From NCBI RefSeq assembly GCF_025370775.1, contig NZ_JAMXEX010000008.1:62001-126000 (forward strand): 64,000 bases of DNA, given 5' to 3'. Position 1 is the first letter of the stretch. Each line of letters opens with the position of its first letter. Shown here piece by piece: positions 9,029 through 17,568 of this stretch. The stretch is from Ancylothrix sp. D3o (GTDB lineage: Bacteria > Cyanobacteriota > Cyanobacteriia > Cyanobacteriales > Oscillatoriaceae). A program made the position numbers and the translations under genes. The notes beneath the pieces were generated by a model. The model had not been told where the DNA came from and ran no database searches. It saw only the letters and a list, made by a program, of their open reading frames with translations.

Positions 9029-9676
9029 ATGACGCATTATATATATCTACACGGCTTCGCCTCTAGTCCCTTGTCAGCAAAAGCAGTTGATATTAAACAA
9101 CGTTTTGCTAAGCGGGGGATTGATTTAAAGGTTCCTGATCTCAATCAAAATGATTTTTCTGGGTTAACTTTAAGCCGGCAACTTCAACAAGTGGCGGCAG
9201 AATTTTCATCCCCACCCCTACCTACTGTTATTATTGGTTCAAGTTTTGGCGGTTTAACGGCGGCTTGGCTGGCGGAAAAATACCCCCAAGTTGAACGTAT
9301 TATTTTATTGGCACCGGCTTTTGGGTTTTTGAATCATTGGAGGGCGAAACTTGGTAAAGAAAAATTAGAAGAATGGGAAAGGGAAGGTGTTTTGCCGGTT
9401 TATCATTATGGCAAAAAGCAAATGTTGCCGTTGAAATATGAATTCTTCAAAGATTGCGCGGGGTATGCGGAGGGCGGCTTAGGGCGAAAAGTGCCTACTT
9501 TAATTTTGCATGGAATTGATGATGATGTGATTCCAATTCAATCCAGCCGCGACTATGCAAAATCCCGTAATTGGGTGGAAGTGGTGGAATTAAAGAGTGA
9601 TCATCCGCTTGGGGATGTAGTACCCCAAATTTGGCAGGAAATAGGCCGGTTTTGTGAATTAGAGGCGGAAAGTTAA
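9029..9676 (+). CDS. YqiA/YcfP-type alpha/beta-hydrolase (esterase)
   Basis: 215 residues. An N-terminal YIYLHGFASSP oxyanion region, nucleophile elbow G-S-S-F-G (Ser72), a probable acid in LHGIDDDVIP and a C-terminal His in SDHPLG form the catalytic triad of the alpha/beta-hydrolase fold. Length and pattern fit the YqiA esterase-like family (UPF0227-type). The physiological substrate is unknown. It is cytoplasmic. It follows narM by 40 bases in the same direction but has no evident link to nitrate use. Confidence 0.8.
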   Translation: MTHYIYLHGFASSPLSAKAVDIKQRFAKRGIDLKVPDLNQNDFSGLTLSRQLQQVAAEFSSPPLPTVIIGSSFGGLTAAWLAEKYPQVERIILLAPAFGFLNHWRAKLGKEKLEEWEREGVLPVYHYGKKQMLPLKYEFFKDCAGYAEGGLGRKVPTLILHGIDDDVIPIQSSRDYAKSRNWVEVVELKSDHPLGDVVPQIWQEIGRFCELEAES

Positions 9677-9868
9677 GCGATATCTGGGGGTGAGGCGAAG
9701 TGGGAGCAAAAATTTTTTACTTTCGTAAAGAAAAATGTAATTTTCGTCACATAACACCCCCTAAAAAAGACAGGCAGCAGGTGAGACGGTTTAGCGTAGA
9801 ATTTACAAAATCATGCAATTATGCAATTATCACCGTAGATCAGATCGCTTTGGTCTTCCAAAATCTCA

Positions 9869-10168
9869 ATGTTAAAAACAAAGTTACTGCTGTTAATGTT
9901 TGCCGTAGGTGCCATCAATGTTTGTTTGCTGTCGGGGGTACCGTCGGCAATTGCCCAAAATGCCTCATCTTCGAGTGGCTGGACGCTTGATTGTAGCACC
10001 GGCACTTGCACTCGCACTTATATGGGGGCAAATTTTGCTACAACTTCGGCACACAAGTCTATTCCTGAACCAAGTTTAGTTTTGGGAATTATGACTGTGG
10101 GTGGAGTGATGTTGGCGTGCAAAAAAAAGCGCATATCATCACGAAGTGGCAACAAAAAGCTAAGTTGA
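9869..10168 (+). CDS. Very small exported PEP-CTERM protein
   Basis: 99 residues. An N-terminal signal peptide (MLKTKLLLLMFAVGAINVCL, probable cleavage after AIAQ near residue 30) is followed by only about 40 residues with two cysteines (LDCSTGTCTRTY). It ends in a sorting tail: the motif IPEPS, a hydrophobic stretch LVLGIMTVGGVMLA, then CKKKRISSR. The PEP-CTERM tail is recognised by exosortase, which anchors or releases proteins at the cell surface. Function of the tiny mature part is unknown. The alternative frame at 9700-9990 lacks any recognisable feature. The gene ends ten bases before the kinase gene. Confidence 0.75.
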   Translation: MLKTKLLLLMFAVGAINVCLLSGVPSAIAQNASSSSGWTLDCSTGTCTRTYMGANFATTSAHKSIPEPSLVLGIMTVGGVMLACKKKRISSRSGNKKLS

Positions 10169-10178
10169 GCAAGTTAAG

Positions 10179-11132
10179 ATGGGCTATTTTTTGGGGATAG
10201 ATGGTGGCGGCACAAAAACCGTGTGTGTTTTGATGGATCGCACGGCTAATGTTCTGGGACGTGGAGAGGCCGGTGCTTCTAATTATCAATCTGTTGGTTT
10301 AGAGAGGGCCGGTTTGTCTATTTATGATTCTATTTATCAAGCTTTAGCAAGTTTTAATGGGAATTTAAATGCAGTTGAAATTGATGGAATTTGTTTAGGT
10401 TTGGCGGGGGCTGGCCGGCCTGAAGATGTGGAAATTTTGCAATGTTTATTGAGAGATTTACAAGAAAAAAAAGAGTTGCCGGTTGTTTGGAATTTAAAGG
10501 AAAGTTCTACGATTATTTGTAATGATTGTGAGATTGCTTTGACGGGGGGTGTGGGTGAGCCGGTGGGGGTTGTGGCGATTGCGGGGACTGGTGCTATTTG
10601 TTATGGACGTAATAGAAAAGGTGTTACACAAAGAGCGAGTGGATGGGGTTATATTTTGGGAGATGAGGGTGGTGGTTATGATATTGCGCTTAGGGGTTTA
10701 AAGGCGGTGGTTCGCAGTTATGATGGACGGGAAAAACCGACAATTTTAATGGAGAAGTTAATAAAAAAGTTGGATTTAAAGAGTGTTGAAAGTTTAATTG
10801 AGGTGGTGTACCGGCGCGGTTGGGGTGTGAGGGAAATTGCCGGTTTGGCGGTGGTAGTGGGGGAAGCGGCGGCGGAAGGTGATGTGGTGGCGAATGAGAT
10901 TATTAATGATGTGGTGGAGGAGTTAGTTTTGGCGGTTAAAGTGGTTGGTGAGAAGTTGTTTTTAGAGCCAGAAAGTTTTGATGTGGTGACGGTGGGGGGA
11001 GTGTGGCGAGGGATGGCTGATTTGCGGGAGAATTTTGTGGGAAAGTTGGCAGAAATTATGCCTAATGCGAGGGTAATTTGGGCGAAAAATGAGCCTGCTT
11101 TTGGGGCCGGTTTGTTGGCTATTCGGGGATAG
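10179..11132 (+). CDS. BadF/BadG/BcrA/BcrD-family ATPase, N-acetylglucosamine-kinase-like
   Basis: 317 residues. The N-terminus has the ATP-binding phosphate-1 motif GIDGGGTKT; further on are GEAGASNY, GLAGAGRPED, AIAGTGAI and a Gly-rich SGWGYILGDEGGGYDIALRG segment, all typical of the N-acetylglucosamine kinase branch of the ASKHA superfamily. Likely role: phosphorylation of an amino sugar, for example from recycled peptidoglycan. The coding strand is very rich in G and T, unlike hisB nearby, and this creates long spurious frames on the other strand. Confidence 0.85.
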   Translation: MGYFLGIDGGGTKTVCVLMDRTANVLGRGEAGASNYQSVGLERAGLSIYDSIYQALASFNGNLNAVEIDGICLGLAGAGRPEDVEILQCLLRDLQEKKELPVVWNLKESSTIICNDCEIALTGGVGEPVGVVAIAGTGAICYGRNRKGVTQRASGWGYILGDEGGGYDIALRGLKAVVRSYDGREKPTILMEKLIKKLDLKSVESLIEVVYRRGWGVREIAGLAVVVGEAAAEGDVVANEIINDVVEELVLAVKVVGEKLFLEPESFDVVTVGGVWRGMADLRENFVGKLAEIMPNARVIWAKNEPAFGAGLLAIRG

Positions 11133-11180
11133 TTGGGGCCGGTATGGGGGGTGGGCAATCACAGCAATTAGGATAATGGA

Positions 11181-11300
11181 TAATCGCGGGCAAGATGCCC
11201 GCGCCACTGATGGCTGGGTAATCGCGGGCACCCTTCCGGTGCCAGGGATGCCTGTGCTACTCAAGGTAGTATATCTACTTAAAGAAACCGGGTTTCTTGC
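11181..11300. repeat. Palindromic intergenic repeats (GCGGGCAAGATGCCCGC and relatives)
   Basis: Three hairpin-forming elements stand in a row: GCGGGCAAGATGCCCGC (11186-11202), GGCACC-cttcc-GGTGCC (11227-11243) and the palindrome AGAAACCGGGTTTCTT (about 11283-11298). Variants of the first recur at 50709-50727 and about 31363-31380; variants of the last recur at 43354-43381. Such elements are common between cyanobacterial genes; their function is not known. Confidence 0.7.
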
Positions 11301-11367
11301 CTTTAGTTATATCACATAGGATTTATAGAGTATGTTTTTCGCGGCATTTGCGGCTGCCAGTAATACC

Positions 11368-11394
11368 AATTCAAAATTCAAAATTCAAAATTCA
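11368..11394. repeat. AATTCAA heptamer tandem repeat
   Basis: About four tandem copies of the heptamer (A)ATTCAAA follow AATACC. This is a second type of cyanobacterial short tandem heptamer, distinct from the GACAAAT type. Confidence 0.7.
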
Positions 11395-11437
11395 TAGGAG
11401 GCACAGTCCGAAAAATAAGGAGGGATTTTAATTTGCT

Positions 11438-11661
11438 ATGAGTAATAAGCCTAAAATTCCCGTAGATGCAGAGACACCCATCGCGGCATATTGCCAAACT
11501 TAAAGAACTTTGTGAGCGGATGGGATCGCCATATTGCCGATTTAGATGCCATCAATGAGCGTTTAGAGGAGCAATATCATGCACAGTGCGCCCTTGTGCT
11601 TTACACCGGCGCATGGCAGAACGAAAAGCTGCAAACCAAAACGCCTCGGTTTCAAAGATAG
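11438..11661 (+). pseudogene. Decayed small gene of unknown function
   Basis: An ATG at 11438 stands behind a strong AAGGAGG, but the frame stops after 21 codons. A second frame continues over the same region to TAG 11661 with a coding-like sequence (WDRHIADLDAINERLEEQY ... LVLYTGAWQNE). This suggests a gene broken by a frameshift near 11480-11510. I do not recognise the family. The reading could also be chance, since the region is short. From 11662 to 12150 I see no gene, only an AT-rich hairpin at 11751-11800. Confidence 0.4.
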
Positions 11662-11750
11662 AAGTTTAATTTCTGTTTGATAAAAAGCAAGAAATTACAA
11701 AGTTACAAATTATAGAAATTTCTGGCCTGTTTATGCTTAATGAGCGGAGA

Positions 11751-11806
11751 AATGGGGCAAGTTTAAAATCTTATCAAAGCCAATTTTATTATGCCCCATT
11801 TTTTAT
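11751..11806 (+). terminator. Hairpin in the gene-poor stretch
   Basis: AAATGGGGCA (from 11750) pairs with TGCCCCATTT (11792-11801); the loop contains the extra pairing TTTAAAAT/ATTTTA, and a run of T follows. This looks like a rho-independent terminator, perhaps left from the broken gene upstream. Confidence 0.5.
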
Positions 11807-12150
11807 TAAAGCCCCTAATACCAGTGGCTTAGTCAGTGTAGGTGCGTTCTTCGCGTCGTTCAGAAAAAAGAGAAATTTGGGGCGGTTGAAAATTCTTAAA
11901 ATGGCATAGAGGGCAGGTTACAAAATTGTATTTTACATTTATTATTCTTCATAAAACTTCGTGATTCTTTACCTCAAAGAGAATACTTTTTCTTGACATT
12001 CTTCCTCAGAGGCGTGTTAAATTAGTTGCGTTCGTTACCTAGCTGATTTTGCAATATCCCATAACCCTTACTCAGCAAAAAGCTAGATCAGTAGCCACAG
12101 CTACCATTGAAAACATAAATCCCAGTATCTACAATTAGAGGACAACTATT

Positions 12151-13323
12151 ATGGCAGAGCGAAAGTTTAGAATCTTAGCCCTTGATGGCGGCGGTATTCG
12201 GGGAGTTATTACTGCCAAAATCTTAGAAAGAGTGCAAGAAAAAATTGGAAAACCTTTAAATGAATATTTTGACTTAATTGCTGGTACCTCCACCGGCTCC
12301 ATTTTAGCCGCAGGTCTGGTACTCGGTATCCCTCCAGAAGAACTAATTAAGATATATCGAGATCGAGGAAAAGAAATTTTTAGCTCCAGTTTTTTTAGAC
12401 AAAAATTCAGTTACTGGCTGAATCAACCTAAATATTCCAACGACGGCCTTAAAAAAATTTTAAAAGACTACTTTGGCGAGATTTTGTTGGAAAATTTAAG
12501 AGAAGAGTCAAAGATATGGTCGAAGCAACATTTTCCTAATTCTAATCCCAATCCCAAGGCAAGATTACTCATCCTAGCCTATAGTACCAGTCAGCGATAT
12601 ACCAGTTTTTTTCTAAGCCCATTCGTAGATGAAAATCCTTGGTATAAAGGTGCGAAATTATGGGAAGTTTGCTTAGTTTCAGCCTCCGCTCCCACGTTTT
12701 TTCCTCCGTATAAATTTAACTTATCGCAAGATTTCTCAGCAAACTTTAGCACGGACGGCCCAGCAGAATATACCTTTGTCGATGGTGGAGTTGCAGCAAA
12801 TAATCCATCTTTAGCAGCCTTAGTACATACACTAGACATTGAAAAAATAGATGGACAAAAGATAAAACTAGAAGATATTGCCTTGCTTTCAATCGGCACC
12901 GGAAGAACCACCGAACCCTTAGAATTTGAAAAAGTTAATAGTTGGGGCGCTTTAGGTTGGGCTTCACATATTCCCGATGTATTTATGGGTGGGCAGTTTC
13001 AAATTACAGCCGATCTTTGCGCTCAGTTAATTTGCTCTGTAAATCCCAATGGATATTTGCGACTTCAGTTTCCACTCAACAAGCAATATAAGTTGAAAGA
13101 AGGAGGAAAAACCGTTCGTTTGCCCAAAGATGAACAAGTTAATGCCTACACTAATGAATACTTAGATGAAGCAATGGATCGGGCTGATGTACCACATTTA
13201 GATAATTTAATTAAAACCGCTACTGCGTATTTAAATTATCCAAAGGAGGATTATTGTACGTTTGATGGCGTCAAGTGTTCAATAGATAAGTCAATTGAGA
13301 AATTTATTGAAGTCAACAGATAA
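12151..13323 (+). CDS. Patatin-like phospholipase
   Basis: 390 residues. It has the full patatin signature: oxyanion loop DGGGIRG (12-18), nucleophile elbow GTSTG (45-49, Ser47) and the catalytic Asp211 in VDGGVAANNP. A Ser-Asp dyad enzyme of this family cleaves acyl chains from membrane lipids. No signal peptide or membrane span is visible. It stands alone between a gene-poor stretch and his genes; no cyclase-type gene is adjacent, so a role as a CBASS effector (CapV-like) is not supported. The RBS AGAGGA lies 9-14 bases before the ATG. Base composition is more AT-rich than that of the flanking genes. Confidence 0.88.
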   Translation: MAERKFRILALDGGGIRGVITAKILERVQEKIGKPLNEYFDLIAGTSTGSILAAGLVLGIPPEELIKIYRDRGKEIFSSSFFRQKFSYWLNQPKYSNDGLKKILKDYFGEILLENLREESKIWSKQHFPNSNPNPKARLLILAYSTSQRYTSFFLSPFVDENPWYKGAKLWEVCLVSASAPTFFPPYKFNLSQDFSANFSTDGPAEYTFVDGGVAANNPSLAALVHTLDIEKIDGQKIKLEDIALLSIGTGRTTEPLEFEKVNSWGALGWASHIPDVFMGGQFQITADLCAQLICSVNPNGYLRLQFPLNKQYKLKEGGKTVRLPKDEQVNAYTNEYLDEAMDRADVPHLDNLIKTATAYLNYPKEDYCTFDGVKCSIDKSIEKFIEVNR

Positions 13324-13375
13324 CTATGCAAGTCCAATTTGGCAGCATCTAACGTTGGTTGAATTTCTCCATTGT

Positions 13376-13416
13376 AACCTTCCTCTAATCTTAGAGAGAA
13401 GGTTAAAATTTTTTTA
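13376..13416 (+). terminator. Rho-independent terminator after the patatin gene
   Basis: AACCTTC-CTCTAA pairs with TTAGAG-A-GAAGGTT over a two-base loop and is followed by AAAATTTTTTT. It is 52 bases after the patatin stop. The remaining gap to hisB (13417-13792) is AT-rich and holds no gene that I can see. Confidence 0.75.
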
Positions 13417-13792
13417 GGTACAGCAACAGGAAATATTAAATATTTATCAAATTTTTATACTAAATCCGATTTATATAGGGTTTTTTGTTCGTTTTGGCAG
13501 ATGTTAAGCAGGCATCCTGGCTGCTTTACAAATGTTGAAAGTTGAAAGTTGAAGTAGAAGGATGCCGAAATAGATAGATTTTAAACCGCATTTATTATTA
13601 GCTAAATCTTCCCACTATTTTTGTAAAAATTATTCCATTTTTTTTGACGGTTCAATTATCTTAAGAAAGAAAGTTAAATGCCTTTGTCCTATAAAATTTA
13701 ACAATTTGTTGAGATTTGACAAAAAACCAAAATTTATCAGAAAGCACCGCAAAGGCGATAATAGAAAAAGATGCCCTTACATAGCCGAAGCC

Positions 13793-14434
13793 ATGCAGAC
13801 ACGCGACCGCAACATTCAAAACCTAACCACTCCAGAACAAACACCGGCCCGTACCGCCACAGTCAGCCGCACCACCGGCGAAACCGACGTCCAAGTATCC
13901 ATCAACCTCGACGGCACCGGCACCTGTCACTCCCAAACCGGCATCCCCTTCCTCGACCACATGATCCATCAAATCGCCTCACATGGATTAATCGACATCG
14001 ACGTGCGAGCCACCGGCGACACTCACATAGACGACCACCACACCAACGAAGACGTCGGCATCACCCTCGGCCAAGCCCTCACCAAAGCCCTTGGAGACCG
14101 CAAAGGCATCGTCCGTTTCGGGCATTTTGTCGCCCCCCTCGATGAAAGCCTCATCCAAGTTGCCCTCGACTTTTCTGGGCGCCCACACCTCAGCTACGGC
14201 TTACAAATTCCCACCCACCGCGTAGGTACTTACGATACTCAACTTGTGCGTGAGTTTTTTGTAGCCGTCGTTAACCACTCACAAATGACATTACACATAC
14301 GCCAACTCGACGGCATCAACTCACATCATATCATCGAAGCCACCTTCAAAGCCTTTGCACGAGCAATGCGAATGGCCGTCGAAATTGACCCCCGCCGCGC
14401 CGGCACCATCCCCAGTTCCAAAGGCGTTTTGTAA
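13793..14434 (+). CDS. hisB: Imidazoleglycerol-phosphate dehydratase
   Basis: 213 residues from ATG 13793; a TTG at 13706 would add 29 poorly conserved basic residues and is less likely. The family motifs are intact: [31 protein letters not shown] and [17 protein letters not shown]. The repeated metal-binding HHxxE/HxxxE groups bind the two Mn ions. It catalyses the sixth step of histidine synthesis and works in the cytoplasm as a 24-mer. It is a single-function enzyme, without a phosphatase domain. hisC follows after 21 bases, so they are probably one operon. The coding strand is strongly C-rich. Confidence 0.96.
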   Translation: MQTRDRNIQNLTTPEQTPARTATVSRTTGETDVQVSINLDGTGTCHSQTGIPFLDHMIHQIASHGLIDIDVRATGDTHIDDHHTNEDVGITLGQALTKALGDRKGIVRFGHFVAPLDESLIQVALDFSGRPHLSYGLQIPTHRVGTYDTQLVREFFVAVVNHSQMTLHIRQLDGINSHHIIEATFKAFARAMRMAVEIDPRRAGTIPSSKGVL

Positions 14435-14455
14435 ATAAAAAATCAACAAAAAATC

Positions 14456-15577
14456 ATGCTCTCTTTCATTCGTTCAGACTTAAATCAACTTCGCGCCTAC
14501 ACCCCCCACCCAGGAGGCAAAGATGGCGAGCCGGTAGCGGCAATAATTGACCGGCTTGATACCAACGAATGCCCCTACGACTTACCAGAAGAAATCAAAC
14601 AAAAACTCGCCTTTAACTTTGAGCAAGCTATCGAATCAAACCGCTATCCCGACGGCGGACACGCCACCCTTAAACAAGCAATTTCCGAATATGTAAATGA
14701 GGCCGGTGCTAACACCAACTCAGCTAACATTTCCATAGGAAACGGTTCCGACGAATTAATTCGCTCAATCTTAATTGCCACCTGTGTCGGCGGTGAAGGC
14801 TCAATTTTAGTAGCCAATCCAACCTTTTCAATGTATGGAATTTTAGCGCAAACCTTGGGCGTGCCGGTTATTTCCGTTGGGCGAAATGAATCAAATTTTG
14901 AAATAGACTTGCAAGCCGCCCAGCAAGCAATAGAAACATCCCAAAACCTGCCGGTGCGAGTCGTCTTTGTTGTACATCCCAACTCCCCCACCGCCAACGC
15001 CTTAAGCGAAAATGAAATAAACTGGCTGAAAAACCTACCCCAAAATATCTTAGTCGTCATTGATGAAGCCTACTTTGAATTCAGCCAAATTAGCCTAGTT
15101 AAAGAACTTCCCCAACATCCAAACTGGATTATTTTACGGACATTTTCTAAAGCATTTCGCCTCGCAGCACACCGCATCGGCTATGCCATAGCAAACCCCG
15201 AAATAATCGGCATTTTAGAAAAAGTCCGCTTGCCCTATAATTTACCTAGTTTCACTCAAACCGCCGCCCAAATTTGCCTAGCAAATCGGCAGATTTTGTT
15301 ATCCGTCATTCCCGAAATTATTAGCGAAAAAAACCGATTAATTCCGGAACTTTCGCAACTGCAAAAGCTGCAAATTTGGCCTAGTGATGCTAACTTTATT
15401 TACCTGCGAATCAAAGACGCAGAAGAGCAAGAAAAAAGCCTTACCAAACTAACCGCAGAACTGAAAAAACAAGGAACCCTCGTGCGGCACACCGGCGGCG
15501 GAATTCGTCTCACCGTTGGCACACCAGAAGAAAATACCCGCAGCCTCGAACATTTGCAAGCGGTTTTGCAAAATTGA
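14456..15577 (+). CDS. hisC: Histidinol-phosphate aminotransferase
   Basis: 373 residues. A fold-type I PLP aminotransferase: [10 protein letters not shown] near the N-terminus, GNGSDELI for cofactor phosphate contacts, HPNSPTAN, the DEAYFEF segment, and the PLP lysine Lys232 in [17 protein letters not shown]. It converts imidazole-acetol phosphate to histidinol phosphate. It lies directly behind hisB, another histidine gene; a broad aromatic aminotransferase activity is possible in this family. Confidence 0.93.
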   Translation: MLSFIRSDLNQLRAYTPHPGGKDGEPVAAIIDRLDTNECPYDLPEEIKQKLAFNFEQAIESNRYPDGGHATLKQAISEYVNEAGANTNSANISIGNGSDELIRSILIATCVGGEGSILVANPTFSMYGILAQTLGVPVISVGRNESNFEIDLQAAQQAIETSQNLPVRVVFVVHPNSPTANALSENEINWLKNLPQNILVVIDEAYFEFSQISLVKELPQHPNWIILRTFSKAFRLAAHRIGYAIANPEIIGILEKVRLPYNLPSFTQTAAQICLANRQILLSVIPEIISEKNRLIPELSQLQKLQIWPSDANFIYLRIKDAEEQEKSLTKLTAELKKQGTLVRHTGGGIRLTVGTPEENTRSLEHLQAVLQN

Positions 15578-15584
15578 GAAAAAG

Positions 15585-15631
15585 TCAAAATGCCAACCGG
15601 CGGGGGGGTTAGGGTAAAATAGGCATTTTGA
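15585..15631 (+). terminator. Inverted repeat after hisC
   Basis: TCAAAATGCC (15585-15594) and GGCATTTTGA (15622-15631) are a perfect 10-base inverted repeat, eight bases after the hisC stop, with a 27-base G-rich loop. It probably ends the hisBC transcript, although no long T-run follows. Confidence 0.5.
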
Positions 15632-15758
15632 GTGTCTCCCTCACCCCCAAATTTTGCTCCCCCATCAAAAAATCCTGATAGACAATCGGCACGAACAGAA
15701 TAAAATGAGAGTGCTTGAATTTGCCTAAGTAATAACAATTTAATCCAGGTTTTCCCTT

Positions 15759-16652
15759 ATGCCAAAGGTCATCAAAACCGTCCGAGAGACATTTTTTAAG
15801 CAGAAACCGCTTCAGTCAGCGGATCTTCCCGACACCGAAAAACTGATTGTAAACGCCGGCCAAGAATTTGAATTGCACTCCTATACCATCGTTCGCAATC
15901 ATATTCGCTTTGCCCTTGCCAAAGATTCGCTCAAAGGTTTTAACACTTGGTATGCTTTTACCCAGCACGTTCAAATTACTGAGGTGAGCAATAAAACTGG
16001 GGGGGGCAATCCAACTGGGGGGGGCAATCCAACTACGGGGGGCAATCCAACTACGGGGGGCAATCCAACTGGGGGGGGCAATCAAACCGCCGTCGTTGAG
16101 CCAAAACCCAAACCCACCGTTATTCAGCCAAAACCCAGACCGGCGTCCGTCCGCTTACCAGTACCCTATAAATCGCAACTTGATAACTGGTATAACCCCA
16201 CCGGCTCCTGTAATGTTACCTCGATAGCGATGTGTTTAGAATACCTGAAAACACCGCGCCGCAAGACTTCAGGACAATTTGAAGATGAGTTATATCAATA
16301 TGCTATCAATAAAGGATATAGCCGATGGGAGGGGCCGGATTTAGCTAAGATTGTCAGAGATTATGGCCGCAGAGACAAATATACCAGAGCCGGCACTATT
16401 GAAGGCGTCAAAGATTGGCTGGCCGGTGGCAACCCTGCCGTTATACATGGTTACTTTACCTCTTTCGGACACATCATCGTCGTTGTTGGCTATGATGACG
16501 ACGGCTTCATCGTCCACGATCCTTACGGTGAATGGTTCCCCGACGGCTACCGCACCGACCTCAGCGGAGCCTATTTGCACTATTCCTACCGCTTAATTCG
16601 CCGTACCTGCATCCCCGATGGCGAGTTCTGGGTACATTATATATCTCGGTAA
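15759..16652 (+). CDS. Papain-fold (C39-like) peptidase-related protein with GGGNPT repeat linker
   Basis: 297 residues in three parts. Residues 1-78 look like a small SH3-like or sensor domain. Residues 80-109 are five 6-residue TGGGNP units. A Lys/Pro linker (about 112-130) leads to a C39-like cysteine-peptidase domain with probable triad Cys151 (GSCNVTSIAM), His238 (FGHIIVVVGY) and Asp254 (VHDPYGEW). The C-terminal family is known for peptide or amide bond cleavage, including bacteriocin-related and cell-wall roles. There is no signal peptide, so the place of action is unclear. The gene stands alone. The repeat array contains G-runs of eight. Confidence 0.75.
   Translation: MPKVIKTVRETFFKQKPLQSADLPDTEKLIVNAGQEFELHSYTIVRNHIRFALAKDSLKGFNTWYAFTQHVQITEVSNKTGGGNPTGGGNPTTGGNPTTGGNPTGGGNQTAVVEPKPKPTVIQPKPRPASVRLPVPYKSQLDNWYNPTGSCNVTSIAMCLEYLKTPRRKTSGQFEDELYQYAINKGYSRWEGPDLAKIVRDYGRRDKYTRAGTIEGVKDWLAGGNPAVIHGYFTSFGHIIVVVGYDDDGFIVHDPYGEWFPDGYRTDLSGAYLHYSYRLIRRTCIPDGEFWVHYISR
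15996..16085 (+). repeat. Five 18-base tandem repeats with G8 runs
   Basis: Five contiguous 18-base units of the form ACT(G/A)(G/C)GGGGGGCAATCCA encode TGGGNP or TTGGNP. Units 1, 2 and 5 hold an uninterrupted G8 run. Unit loss or gain keeps the frame; slippage inside a G-run breaks it before the peptidase domain. Confidence 0.85.
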
Positions 16653-16760
16653 TTTGTCATTTGTCATTTTTCCTCCCCCCTTAAAAAGGGGGGTTAGGGG
16701 GGGTCAAGGGGGGTCATTTGACGAAGGACTAAGGACTAAGGACAAATGACCAAAAAAAGG
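16653..16760. repeat. GACAAAT-type heptamers and C/G-rich hairpin
   Basis: ATTTGTC heptamers (16653-16668), then CCCCCCTTAAAAAGGGGGG (about 16675-16693) forming a hairpin, then GGACTAA/GGACAAA heptamers (about 16725-16750). The C-rich hairpin may end transcription of the preceding gene. The heptamers run close to the next start codon. Confidence 0.65.
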
Positions 16761-16803
16761 TAAAATTAGCACCCAGACGAAAATTAAAACTCAACAATTG
16801 CAG

Positions 16804-17568
16804 ATGACTTATTGCCTCGGTATTCTGTCTCGTTTTGGTTTAGTAATGGCGGCAGACTCTCGCACAAATGCCGGTGTAGATTACATTTCTACATATCAAA
16901 AAATGTTTGATTTTTCTAATCCCGGTGAGCGAGTTTTGATGATTTGTACCTCTGGCAACTTATCTATTACCCAAGCCGTTATTACCATGCTGCGAAAAGA
17001 CTTGCGAGTGCAAGAAGAAATAAATTTGCACAGCTTGCAAAGTATGTATGAAGTAGCTCGCTATATTGGCAGCAAAAGTCGGCAAATCATCGAACAGGAT
17101 AAACCTTGGTTAAAACAAGACGGAATTAACGCCCAAGCGAGTATGCTTCTCGGCGGTCAAATTAAAGGCGAAGACCCTGAACTCTACATGATTTATACTC
17201 AGGGAAACTGCATTCACGCCTCCAAAGAAACACCGTTTTTACAAATTGGTGAAACCAAATATGGTAAACCAATATTAGACCGTACCTTAAGTTTTAATAC
17301 CTCTTTAGAAGCGGCGGCAAAATGTGCTTTGCTTTCCATAGATTCAACCATGAAATCAAACATTTCTGTCGGCCCGCCGATTAATTTAATGATGTATGAA
17401 ACAGATAGTTTTGCCATTCGCCACCAGCTACAATTGCGTCTCGGAGATCCTTATCTCGCCAAAATTCGCAAGCTTTGGGAAGAACACCTAAAAACAGCTT
17501 TTGATGATATGCCTAATATTGATTGGCAACATGAAGAACAAAGCCAGCCGGATCAAATGATTGATTAA
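16804..17568 (+). CDS. Anbu-type proteasome-like peptidase
   Basis: 254 residues from ATG 16804 (a TTG six bases earlier is unlikely). The start MTYCLGILSRFGLVMAADSR is that of the Anbu family, bacterial relatives of the proteasome beta subunit and HslV. The second residue, Thr, would become the N-terminal nucleophile after Met removal; the Asp in AADSRTNAG and the Lys in TYQKMFDF complete the usual Ntn-hydrolase set. The enzyme is cytoplasmic and oligomeric. In many genomes Anbu is grouped with alpha-E, transglutaminase and ATP-grasp genes; none is nearby here. Its end overlaps the convergent gene by four bases. Confidence 0.88.
   Translation: MTYCLGILSRFGLVMAADSRTNAGVDYISTYQKMFDFSNPGERVLMICTSGNLSITQAVITMLRKDLRVQEEINLHSLQSMYEVARYIGSKSRQIIEQDKPWLKQDGINAQASMLLGGQIKGEDPELYMIYTQGNCIHASKETPFLQIGETKYGKPILDRTLSFNTSLEAAAKCALLSIDSTMKSNISVGPPINLMMYETDSFAIRHQLQLRLGDPYLAKIRKLWEEHLKTAFDDMPNIDWQHEEQSQPDQMID

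Noticed and set aside
9700-9990. 96-codon frame overlapping the PEP-CTERM gene
   Set aside because: The other frame has both a signal peptide and a PEP-CTERM tail; this one has a suggestive CxxC pair but no coherent fold or ribosome site.
10718-11158. 146-codon minus-strand frame opposite the BadF-type kinase
   Set aside because: Thr/Ser/Pro-rich shadow of a G/T-rich coding strand. The plus-strand kinase motifs are decisive.
12151-13323. Patatin gene as CBASS effector
   Set aside because: No CD-NTase/cGAS-like, ubiquitin-like or other CBASS gene lies on either side.
13771-14145. 124-codon frame within hisB
   Set aside because: Arg/His/Pro-rich shadow of the C-rich hisB sequence.
16653-16760. 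Heptamer repeats as a CRISPR array
   Set aside because: Units are seven bases long, without unique spacers of constant length.
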